Shown: positions 7,049-13,864 of the stretch, piece after piece
Numbering within the stretch: the stretch's first letter is position 1
How the letters are laid out: each line of letters opens with the position of its first letter
Source of the DNA: JABCZZ01 sp964454545
Lineage (GTDB): Bacteria; Pseudomonadota; Alphaproteobacteria; Rickettsiales; JABCZZ01
NCBI GenBank assembly: GCA_964454545.1
Contig: CAYVTI010000037.1
Span: 1 to 23,027, forward strand
Direction of reading: 5' to 3'
DNA: 23,027 nt
The notes under the pieces: generated by a model
Databases searched by the model: none
Told to the model about the DNA's origin: nothing
The model's input: the letters and a program-made list of their open reading frames with translations, nothing else
Made by a program: the position numbers and the translations under genes

Positions 7049-7975
7049 TTACTGCGTTTCCGAAGAACTTGCCATATCGGCGCGGGTCTTAAAACGCACG
7101 ATATCGCCAAATCCGGCGCCTATCGTGCCGGTGCCCGTCACAGGTTGCTGGATGAAATCCCGGTCGAAGGCAGTAGCGGCGGCGGTACTGTCGCAATGGC
7201 AGTTTTTAAGTTCGTCCGCATTGGTGGCGCCTGCATTGTATCTTTGTGGCGTTGTTGCAGGTGACGTAACGCTTAATTTTCTTATATAGCCGCCATGCCC
7301 ATCCGCGCCGAAGGAAACCAGGGCATAAATCGCCTTGCAGGTTATGGCGCTTGCCAGCGGCGGATTGCCAGTAAGGGTTTTCTTGATGACAATCGCGCCG
7401 ATCGTTGGAGTGGTGGGCTTGCATGCCGTACTGCTGGTTACGGTATAAGTAGAGAAAGCATTGATACTGGTGATGCGGGTGTCCACCGCATATAATATCC
7501 GTCTTCCCCACGAGTCGTAGGCATATTTGTCCGGCAGTTCCAGGGTCTTGGTTGGAATACCCCCGGCGACCACCTCATTGAGGGTAGTTGAATCGTAGTT
7601 ACTATCGGCATTGTCCGGATCACTGGCATTGCGATAATTTGCTACTATCGCGCCACTATCATAGCAGTTTCCTGCCGTTGAGGCTTCCTTGCCGAAATTA
7701 GCGTTATTCTCTATGCCCGGATCGCTGGCGTCTCCTGTGCCCGTAGTAAGAGAGGCGGGACAGGGCAGCCTGCCGTTCGCGTAGCGGAAATTCATTAGCG
7801 CGGTTTCGATTTTATCGAGAGTGGCATTGGTTGCATTCATGCTATTGGCAAACGTGACGGCGGAAGCATAGCGCAGGAGAGCTGCGCTGAGCAGAGCCAG
7901 GACCATAACCACTATGGACATCTCTATGAGGGTGAAGGCAACTTTTTTGCTGTGAGAAGCCGCCTTCATCTTCAT
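7049..7975 (-). CDS. Prepilin-type N-terminal methylation domain protein
   Basis: A 308-residue protein with a class III (type IV pilin-like) signal. A basic leader ending SKKVA precedes FTLIEMSIVVMVLALLSAALL, with Phe14 as the first mature residue and Glu18 as the conserved Glu+5. Residue -1 is Ala instead of the usual Gly, which prepilin peptidases sometimes accept. The C-terminal two thirds are Ser/Thr/Asn-rich with several cysteines and contain YDSWGRRILYAVD, a motif shared with type II secretion pseudopilins. ATG 7975 is 1 nt after the ntrX stop, with AAGG inside the ntrX end as ribosome-binding site. The open frame extends far upstream only because it is an antisense-free alternative frame of ntrX. 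No pilin assembly genes are nearby. Confidence 0.8.
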   Translation of the reverse strand: MKMKAASHSKKVAFTLIEMSIVVMVLALLSAALLRYASAVTFANSMNATNATLDKIETALMNFRYANGRLPCPASLTTGTGDASDPGIENNANFGKEASTAGNCYDSGAIVANYRNASDPDNADSNYDSTTLNEVVAGGIPTKTLELPDKYAYDSWGRRILYAVDTRITSINAFSTYTVTSSTACKPTTPTIGAIVIKKTLTGNPPLASAITCKAIYALVSFGADGHGGYIRKLSVTSPATTPQRYNAGATNADELKNCHCDSTAAATAFDRDFIQQPVTGTGTIGAGFGDIVRFKTRADMASSSETQ

Positions 7976-7976
7976 G

Positions 7977-9380
7977 TCATGCAACCTTTTCTTCTTTATC
8001 TTCCGCGCTGCCGATGCCCAGAAGCTTGAGTTTGCGGTGCAGCGCGGATCTTTCCATGCCGACGAACGACGAAGTTTTGGAGATATTGCCGCCGAACCGG
8101 TTGATTTGCGCCGCCAGATACTGCTTCTCAAAAAGTTCGCGCGCTTCCCTGAGCGGCATCGACATGATGTCGCTGTTGACTTCGGGACGCATCGAGACGG
8201 TATTGGTTTCAAAGAGCTCCTTAGGCAGCATGTCGGACTTGATCGGCGCTTTCGGGCCGCCTGGCGCCATGATAAGCAGCCATTCCATCATGTTGCGCAG
8301 GTGCCGCACGTTGCCGGGCCAGTGATAGGACTGCAACACGGCGACAGCGTCGTTAGTAAGCTCGCGCGGCCCGAGGCCCGACATTTCCGCAGCGCGCTTC
8401 AGGAAATAATTGCACAGTTCCGGAATATCCTCACGGCGATCTTTAAGCGCAGGCATTTTGATGGGAACAACATTCAGGCGGTAATAGAAATCCTCGCGGA
8501 AATTCCCTGCAGCTATTTCCGCAGCGATGTCGCGGCTGGTCGCGGCGATGATCCTTACGTCCACCTGCACTTTCTTATTGCCGCGCACGCGCTGGAACGC
8601 CTGTTCCTGCAGCACACGCAAAATCTTGCCCTGAGTCTCAAGCGGCAGATCCGCCACCTCATCAATGAACAGCGTGCCGCCGTGCGCGCGTTCGAACACC
8701 CCGATTTTCTCTGCGCCGCCTTCAGGATTTCCGTCTTCCATGCCGAACAGCTCGGCATCCACGCGATCGGCGGACATCCCCGCCGCGTTAATGACAACGA
8801 ATTCGCCGTTAACCCGGCGCGATTTATTATGGAGCAGGCGCGCCACCACTTCTTTGCCGCTGCCCGCAGGCCCCGTGATCATGACGCGGCTATGGGTCGG
8901 CGCGACTTTTTCGATGGCCTGGCGTATCTGGTTGATGGGATTGGAGGAACCGATCAGGTTCGTTTCCGTGGAGCCGCGCAATTTCAGCTCGCTGTTCTCC
9001 CGGCGCAGCTTCGCATGCTCAAGGGCGCGCCGGGCAACGGAAAGAAGCCTTTCCGACTGGAAGGGCTTCTCGATGAAGTCGTAGGCGCCGATTTTTATCG
9101 CTGACACCGCGGTTTCTATATTGCCGTGCCCGCTTATCATCACCACTGGCAGATCGGGATGTTTCTTGCGCACCAGCTCAAGGATGCCCAGGCCGTCAAG
9201 TTCGCTGCCATGCAGCCATATGTCAAGGACGAGCAGGCCGGGAACGCGCTCGGCCAGCGCTTTCAGGGCGCTGTCGCTGTCTTTTGCGGCGCGGGTATTA
9301 TAGCCTTCTTCTTTCAGAATGTCCGACAGAAGTTCACGTATGTCGGTCTCGTCGTCGACTATAAGAATGTCAGCTGTCAT
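7977..9380 (-). CDS. ntrX: NtrX response regulator
   Basis: A 467-residue NtrC-family response regulator paired with NtrY. The receiver domain (1-120) has Asp9/Asp10, phospho-acceptor Asp53, Ser83 and Lys105. The AAA+ domain (about 140-375) has Walker A GPAGSGKE (170-177), Walker B LFIDE (Asp240-Glu241) and the arginine-rich FREDFYYRLNVVPI. The C-terminal Fis-type helix-turn-helix is at about 410-455. The sigma54-contact loop is not GAFTGA: the segment after ELFGMED reads GNPEGG. This is known for many alphaproteobacterial NtrX proteins and suggests that it does not act as a canonical sigma54 activator. It lies 80 nt downstream of ntrY, and the gap holds palindromes that could be an operator. 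Confidence 0.95.
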   Translation of the reverse strand: MTADILIVDDETDIRELLSDILKEEGYNTRAAKDSDSALKALAERVPGLLVLDIWLHGSELDGLGILELVRKKHPDLPVVMISGHGNIETAVSAIKIGAYDFIEKPFQSERLLSVARRALEHAKLRRENSELKLRGSTETNLIGSSNPINQIRQAIEKVAPTHSRVMITGPAGSGKEVVARLLHNKSRRVNGEFVVINAAGMSADRVDAELFGMEDGNPEGGAEKIGVFERAHGGTLFIDEVADLPLETQGKILRVLQEQAFQRVRGNKKVQVDVRIIAATSRDIAAEIAAGNFREDFYYRLNVVPIKMPALKDRREDIPELCNYFLKRAAEMSGLGPRELTNDAVAVLQSYHWPGNVRHLRNMMEWLLIMAPGGPKAPIKSDMLPKELFETNTVSMRPEVNSDIMSMPLREARELFEKQYLAAQINRFGGNISKTSSFVGMERSALHRKLKLLGIGSAEDKEEKVA

Positions 9381-9394
9381 AGTTGCTGCCTGCC

Positions 9395-9448
9395 ACCATA
9401 TATGGTTGATGTGTATTTATACCATATCTATTACTATAACATGGTATA
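9395..9448. promoter_or_regulatory. Palindromic operator-like sites between ntrY and ntrX
   Basis: The 80-nt gap holds a perfect 12-bp palindrome ACCATATATGGT at 9395-9406, ending 15 nt upstream of the ntrX start codon. It also holds a perfect 8-bp inverted repeat TATACCAT (9418-9425) / ATGGTATA (9441-9448) with a 15-nt spacer. All arms share the half-site ACCAT. The arrangement suggests binding of a dimeric regulator and a separate promoter for ntrX. No -35/-10 pair stands out clearly. Confidence 0.45.
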
Positions 9449-9460
9449 TCTGTGCAATCA

Positions 9461-11629
9461 TTAAGTTACATTTTTATCACTATCAGTTGAAATAATTATG
9501 GTGACGCAGGCTCCGCCTGTGGATAAATTCTCCAGCATAAGCTGGGCTTTGTGGTCATCGATGATTTTCTTTACGATCGCAAGTCCCAGGCCGGTTCCCT
9601 TGGCGCGGGTGGTCATATAGGGTTCAAGCAGGCGTGGCATTTTGTCTGCCGGGAATCCGGGGCCGTTGTCGTATATGCGGATTTTACAATTCCCGCCTTC
9701 GCGGCTGCATTCGATGGCGATGGCGCCTTTTGCTTCGGGTCTCGCTTCCATCGCCTCGGCAGCGTTCTTCATGATATTGAGCAATACCTGGCTTATCTGC
9801 TGCTCGTCGCACAGCACATAAAGCGGATGTTCGGGAAGCTTCAGAATATAATGAATGTCGGTATGCGCTGTCTGCTCGGAGAATACCGCCTTACGTATGA
9901 TTGCGGTGATATCCTCGCTTTTGAGCGAAGGCGCAGGCATGCGGGCGAAGCTTACGAACTCTTCCACGATTTTGCCGATATCGCCTATATGCTTGGCGAT
10001 GGTGTCGACGTATTTGACGTAATTATCCGCGTCCATGCTTATCTGCGGCAGGTATTTCTTGCGCAACCTCTCGGTGGAAAGGAGTATGGGCGTGAGTGGG
10101 TTCTTGATTTCATGCGCCACGCGCCTTGCGACGTCGGACCAGGCGGCGCTCCTCTGCGCGATCAGAAGTTCCGTGATATCGTCGAAGGTTACGATGTAGC
10201 CTTCTACCGTATCCATTATCCTCTCCACCGCTACGCGGACATGGAGAACATGGGATTTGTCCTTGCGGGAAACAGTGATTTCTTTCTGGATCAGATTGTC
10301 CGATTTTTCTTCCGCCTGCCGGAATATCTCCCGGAACTCGGGAACGATATCGGTAATGATCCTGCCTTTCAGGGGGGCGTCCTGCGGCAGGAGTAGAAGG
10401 CTTGCCGCAACCGGATTGGCGAGCGTGACCGTCTTATCCCGTGCAAGCGCGATGATGCCGGCGGATACGCCGGACAGCACCGCCTCGGAAAAACGGCGCC
10501 TTGCATCGAGCTGGCGGTTGGCTTCGATGAGGTCGCCGCGTTGTTTTTCGAGCTCCGACGTCATGCGATTAAAGGCACGCGCCAGCGTCGATATCTCATC
10601 GTTCTTGGGGCCTTCCTGCACCTGGGCGGTAAAGTCCCCCGCGCGTACCCGTTCTGCTGCCTTCACCAGTTTGGTAATGGGGCCGATGATGCGGGAAGAA
10701 AAATAGAGCCCGTACCACATCGCGGCCAGAAGCAGCAGCATCGCGAGAATCACGAAGGTGATGGAAAACTGGACCTGCTTGCTGGCGATATTGGCCTTGA
10801 GCCTGCGGTATTGCTGGACGCTGCCGTCCGCGACATCCACATACCTGACCACTTTGTTGTCAATCAGGCGGCCGATCATGAGGTAGGTGTCCGGCGCATG
10901 GGCGCTCTTGAGCTTCACGAGCGCGCGCACCTTGTCCTGTCCCTCGATCCACACCACGACCTCGCCGCGGTTGGCGCTTTCTATGTCGCTTGCCGGAACC
11001 TGCTCGAACGCGAGCGAGAAGGAGAGCTGCGACTGCGCCAGAATGCGGCCGGGTTGGAAAATCACCGCTTCCGAGAGCGAGCGTAGCGCCGTCTGGGTGT
11101 TAATGATATTGTTGAGAAATTCCGGACTTACAAAGCCGTTGTCCAGCTCGCGATCGATATCGCCCGCCATGGCGATAGCATCGCCGCGTATGGTATATTT
11201 ATGCTCTTCCAGGTAGGTTTCCGCAACCTTGACGGATTGCTCCAGCGCTGTGCTTACGCGTTCATCGAACCATGACTGGATCCCTAAGTTAAAGAACAGG
11301 GCGGAAAATACCGATACCACCACGGTAGGAAGGATGGCGATGATGGAAAATACCGTGACCAGGCGCGTCTGCAGGCGGGAGCCGGCCGAGCCGTTTTTAA
11401 GCGACAGCCATAGCTTGATGGCGCGGGTGGTCACAATGCCTGCGAATATCAGTGACAGGAGTCCCATGACGATCATCAGCAGGATGGTGGTATTGTCCGG
11501 CGCGATATATCCCGCGTGGCGGGTGATGGAGATATAGCAGGCAATCACAGTGACGAGCGACACGAGCGCAAGCAGCAGAATCAGCGTGCGGGTGCGTGGG
11601 AGCGGTGGGATAAGCGCGTAAAAGTTCAT
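9461..11629 (-). CDS. ntrY: NtrY sensor histidine kinase
   Basis: A 722-residue membrane sensor kinase. The N-terminus has three membrane segments (about 15-35, 45-65 and 92-114). A sensor region of about 170 residues follows, then a fourth membrane segment (about 287-308). Next come a HAMP domain (RIIGPITKLVKAAERVRAGDF), a PAS-like region (about 375-480) and a HisKA domain with His506 in RRVAHEIKNPLTP. The HATPase has the N box LLNIMKNAAEAM, G1 DNGPGFP and G2 GTGLGLAIVKK. It phosphorylates NtrX; in other alphaproteobacteria the pair is tied to nitrogen, redox or envelope responses. Its ATG overlaps the stop of the GNAT-Fis gene in an ATGA, so translation of the two is coupled. Confidence 0.95.
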   Translation of the reverse strand: MNFYALIPPLPRTRTLILLLALVSLVTVIACYISITRHAGYIAPDNTTILLMIVMGLLSLIFAGIVTTRAIKLWLSLKNGSAGSRLQTRLVTVFSIIAILPTVVVSVFSALFFNLGIQSWFDERVSTALEQSVKVAETYLEEHKYTIRGDAIAMAGDIDRELDNGFVSPEFLNNIINTQTALRSLSEAVIFQPGRILAQSQLSFSLAFEQVPASDIESANRGEVVVWIEGQDKVRALVKLKSAHAPDTYLMIGRLIDNKVVRYVDVADGSVQQYRRLKANIASKQVQFSITFVILAMLLLLAAMWYGLYFSSRIIGPITKLVKAAERVRAGDFTAQVQEGPKNDEISTLARAFNRMTSELEKQRGDLIEANRQLDARRRFSEAVLSGVSAGIIALARDKTVTLANPVAASLLLLPQDAPLKGRIITDIVPEFREIFRQAEEKSDNLIQKEITVSRKDKSHVLHVRVAVERIMDTVEGYIVTFDDITELLIAQRSAAWSDVARRVAHEIKNPLTPILLSTERLRKKYLPQISMDADNYVKYVDTIAKHIGDIGKIVEEFVSFARMPAPSLKSEDITAIIRKAVFSEQTAHTDIHYILKLPEHPLYVLCDEQQISQVLLNIMKNAAEAMEARPEAKGAIAIECSREGGNCKIRIYDNGPGFPADKMPRLLEPYMTTRAKGTGLGLAIVKKIIDDHKAQLMLENLSTGGACVTIIISTDSDKNVT

Positions 11630-12300
11630 AGCTTGATACCGAGCCCGGTTATTTTCTTGCGCAGGGTGTTGCGATTCATGCCGAGCAGGTGCGCCGCCCT
11701 GAGCTGGTTGCCCCCCGTGGCTTCGAGCGTGACTTCAATCAGCGGTTTTTCAAAAAGCGGCATGAGCCTGTCATAGATGCCGGGCGAGGGCAGCGTGTCT
11801 CCATGCCGGTTGAAATAGGCTTTTACATGCTCGCGGATGATCTCCGGCAGCGTCTGGTTTCCTGCGACCCGCGCCGAGTTTACGATATAATGCCGAAACG
11901 CGTGGCGCTTGCGGCCGGGGCCGAAGTCTTCCAGCACGGCGAATTCCTCGTATCCGAGCTTGCGATAAAATTCCGGCGCCTGCCAGCTTTGCGTCCAGAC
12001 CTCGATCCCGTCCAGCCCTTCCCCCGTGGCTTTTTGCAGCGTCTGCTGCATGAGCCGGGTGCCCAGGCCGCTCCCGCGATAGGGGATATCCACCCAGATG
12101 AGATCGATATGCAGCCAGTTAAAGAATATTTTGCCAATGACGCTGCCAGCCAGTTTGCCGTCTCTGTAGACCAGCAGCCCGAAAGGTTTATGCGTGACGT
12201 CAAACCCCAGCGCCTGCCTGCTATGCTCAAGCAGCGATTTGGACGTGATCTCTATTTCCTGGCTGGTGGCCGGCCGGAAGTGAAACGAAAACTCTGGCAT
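11626..12300 (-). CDS. GNAT acetyltransferase fused to an NtrC-type Fis DNA-binding domain
   Basis: A 224-residue two-domain protein. Residues 1 to about 140 form a complete GNAT domain: motif A LIWVDIPYRGSGLGTRLM with the acetyl-CoA loop YRGSGLG (74-80), then GIEVWTQSWQAPEFYRKLGYEEF. Residues about 150-224 match the C-terminal region of alphaproteobacterial NtrC closely. They include the linker HGDTLPSPGIYDRL and the Fis-type helix-turn-helix LEATGGNQLRAAHLLGMNRNTLRKKI. There is no receiver or AAA+ domain and no frame break between the domains. The gene occupies the usual ntrB-ntrC position and overlaps ntrY by 4 nt. The product could be a DNA-binding regulator that senses or uses acetyl-CoA; that is inference. 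No Shine-Dalgarno precedes the ATG, and a TATAAT box lies 1 nt before it. Confidence 0.87.
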   Translation of the reverse strand: MPEFSFHFRPATSQEIEITSKSLLEHSRQALGFDVTHKPFGLLVYRDGKLAGSVIGKIFFNWLHIDLIWVDIPYRGSGLGTRLMQQTLQKATGEGLDGIEVWTQSWQAPEFYRKLGYEEFAVLEDFGPGRKRHAFRHYIVNSARVAGNQTLPEIIREHVKAYFNRHGDTLPSPGIYDRLMPLFEKPLIEVTLEATGGNQLRAAHLLGMNRNTLRKKITGLGIKL

Positions 12301-12301
12301 A

Positions 12302-12331
12302 ATTATACTGTTTAGGGCGTAGGCCTGTAAA
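12302..12331 (-). promoter_or_regulatory. Near-consensus sigma70-like promoter before GNAT-Fis
   Basis: On the minus strand TTTACA (12331-12326) is followed by an 18-nt spacer and TATAAT (12307-12302). The -35 box lies inside the MITE-like element, so the promoter is a hybrid of element and flank. TATAAT ends 1 nt before the annotated ATG, so a transcript started at the normal distance would lack that ATG. Either another promoter drives the full gene or translation starts differently. Confidence 0.45.
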
Positions 12332-12443
12332 TAATATGAGGTTCTGTTCGCATAAGGAAGCGGAATATAAGGAAGCCAGCTTTTCGTTGCCGGACCGCAT
12401 TTTTCGCTTGCGCAGAACCCGCATTATTTATAGGTCTACACCC
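12315..12443. mobile_element. MITE-like inverted-repeat element
   Basis: This is a 129-bp non-coding palindrome. Its arms are 12315-12346 (GGGCGTAGGCCTGTAAATAA...) and 12413-12443, and the complement of the right arm reads GGGTGTAGACCTATAAATAA.... They pair over about 30 positions with a few mismatches and small gaps, and the interior is partly self-complementary. Both ends are flanked by TA (12313-12314 and 12444-12445), consistent with a TA target duplication as made by IS630/Tc1-mariner and some IS5-group elements. No transposase is encoded, so it would be a non-autonomous element. A structured regulatory region is the alternative explanation. Confidence 0.6.
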
Positions 12444-12497
12444 TAATATACCAGACGCTTATGATAAAGCAGGAAATTGCAAACCCGTAACCACCAA

Positions 12498-12510
12498 ATC
12501 ATTAAATGAT
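12498..12510. promoter_or_regulatory. Palindrome abutting the glmM start
   Basis: ATCATT-A-AATGAT is a perfect 13-bp palindrome that ends exactly where the first glmM ATG begins. It could be an operator or a weak leader hairpin. No function can be assigned. Confidence 0.3.
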
Positions 12511-13857
12511 ATGACAAAGGAACGCATGTATTTCGGCACGGATGGCATCCGGGGGAAAGCTAACACCCCGCCAATGACAACCGATGTCGCTCTGAGGCTT
12601 GGCCAGGCGGCTGGACAGATTTTCATGCGCGGGGATTACCGCCACCGCGTGATTATCGCCAAGGATACGCGCCTTTCCGGCTATATGATCGAACCGGCGC
12701 TGACCGCCGGATTCATTTCCGTCGGGATGGACGTGGTGCTGGTCGGCCCGCTCCCCACCCCTGCGGTCGCCATGCTGACCAGGAGCCTGCGGGCGGATAT
12801 CGGGGTGATGATTTCCGCATCCCACAATCCGTATCATGACAACGGGATAAAGCTTTTCGGGCCGGACGGTTACAAGCTTTCCGATTCGAAGGAACAGACG
12901 ATAGAAGAGCTGATGCAGGGAGACGATATAAAGCTTGCGCCTTCGGATAAGATCGGCCGCGCGCGCCGCCTCGAGGATGCGCGCGGACGCTATATAGAAT
13001 TCGTGAAGAATACTTTTCCCCGCAACCTGCGTCTTGACGGGCTTAAGATTGTGGTGGACTGTGCCAACGGCGCAGCCTATCACATCGCTCCGGAGGTGTT
13101 GTTTGAACTGGGCGCGGAAGTCGTGCCGCTCGGCGTTTCGCCGGACGGCTTCAACATCAACAAGGACTGCGGCTCAACCAGTCCCTCCAATATCTGCGCG
13201 GCGGTGATTTCGCACGGCGCGGATCTGGGCATTGCGCTCGATGGCGACGCCGATCGCCTTACCATGTGCGACAACAAGGGAACGTTGATTGACGGCGATG
13301 TGGTCATGGCGATGATCGCGACCAGCTGGCATAAGAAAGGCATCATAAGAGGCAAAGGCGTAGTGGCGACCGATATGTCGAATCTTGCTTTCGAGCATTA
13401 CCTTGAGGGGTTGGGACTCACGCTCCACCGCGCTAAAATTGGCGACCGCTATGTTGTGGAAGCCATGCGCGACGGCGGCTACAATATTGGCGGCGAACAG
13501 TCCGGTCATATCGTGCTGAGCGATTACTCGACCACCGGGGACGGTATCGTGGCCGCGCTTCAGGTGCTTGCCGTCATGCTTGAATCCGGCGCGTCGCTCA
13601 GGAAAATGAGCGCCATATTCACCCCCATGCCGCAGATCCTTAAGAACGTGCGTTACAAGAGCGGTTCTGCCCCGCTTGAGCGCAAGGAAGTGAAGGACGC
13701 AATCAAGGCCGCGCAGACCAGGCTTGGGAAGAAGGGGCGCGTGCTGGTCAGGAAGTCCGGCACCGAGCCGCTCATCCGCATCATGGTGGAAGGCGAGGAT
13801 GAGTCGGAAATCCAGTCGCTCGTCGATATGATTGCGGACGTGGCGAAAACAGCATAG
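12511..13857 (+). CDS. glmM: Phosphoglucosamine mutase
   Basis: A 448-residue enzyme that converts glucosamine-6-phosphate to glucosamine-1-phosphate on the way to UDP-GlcNAc for peptidoglycan and lipopolysaccharide. The signature motifs are present in order: FGTDGIRG at the N-terminus, the active-site serine loop MISASHNPYHDNGIK (phospho-Ser104), the metal loop ALDGDADRL, the sugar-binding loop GGEQSGH and the phosphate-binding RKSGTEPLIRIMVEG near the end. Length is normal for the family. Two starts are possible: ATG 12511 lacks a Shine-Dalgarno, whereas ATG 12526 has AAGGA at 12517-12521 just upstream and would begin MYFGTDG. thiD follows after 7 nt, so the two form an operon. Confidence 0.96.
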   Translation: MTKERMYFGTDGIRGKANTPPMTTDVALRLGQAAGQIFMRGDYRHRVIIAKDTRLSGYMIEPALTAGFISVGMDVVLVGPLPTPAVAMLTRSLRADIGVMISASHNPYHDNGIKLFGPDGYKLSDSKEQTIEELMQGDDIKLAPSDKIGRARRLEDARGRYIEFVKNTFPRNLRLDGLKIVVDCANGAAYHIAPEVLFELGAEVVPLGVSPDGFNINKDCGSTSPSNICAAVISHGADLGIALDGDADRLTMCDNKGTLIDGDVVMAMIATSWHKKGIIRGKGVVATDMSNLAFEHYLEGLGLTLHRAKIGDRYVVEAMRDGGYNIGGEQSGHIVLSDYSTTGDGIVAALQVLAVMLESGASLRKMSAIFTPMPQILKNVRYKSGSAPLERKEVKDAIKAAQTRLGKKGRVLVRKSGTEPLIRIMVEGEDESEIQSLVDMIADVAKTA

Positions 13858-13864
13858 GGTTTAT

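Noticed and set aside
6979..7110. 44-codon N-terminal extension of the TPR lipoprotein
   Set aside because: It would bury a perfect lipoprotein signal peptide inside the protein.
7976..8212. Upstream extension of the prepilin-like frame
   Set aside because: The extra 79 residues overlap ntrX in another frame and are Arg/Ser-rich; the prepilin signal at 7975 requires a start there.
7974..9104. Plus-strand frame of 376 codons
   Set aside because: It is the complement of ntrX, with no protein family features.
11626..12300. GNAT-Fis gene as a simple frameshifted ntrC
   Set aside because: The first 140 residues form a complete GNAT domain in the same frame as the Fis domain; they are not broken receiver or AAA+ sequence.
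11880..12424. Alternative minus-strand frames over the GNAT-Fis 5' region
   Set aside because: They lack family motifs and conflict with the GNAT frame.
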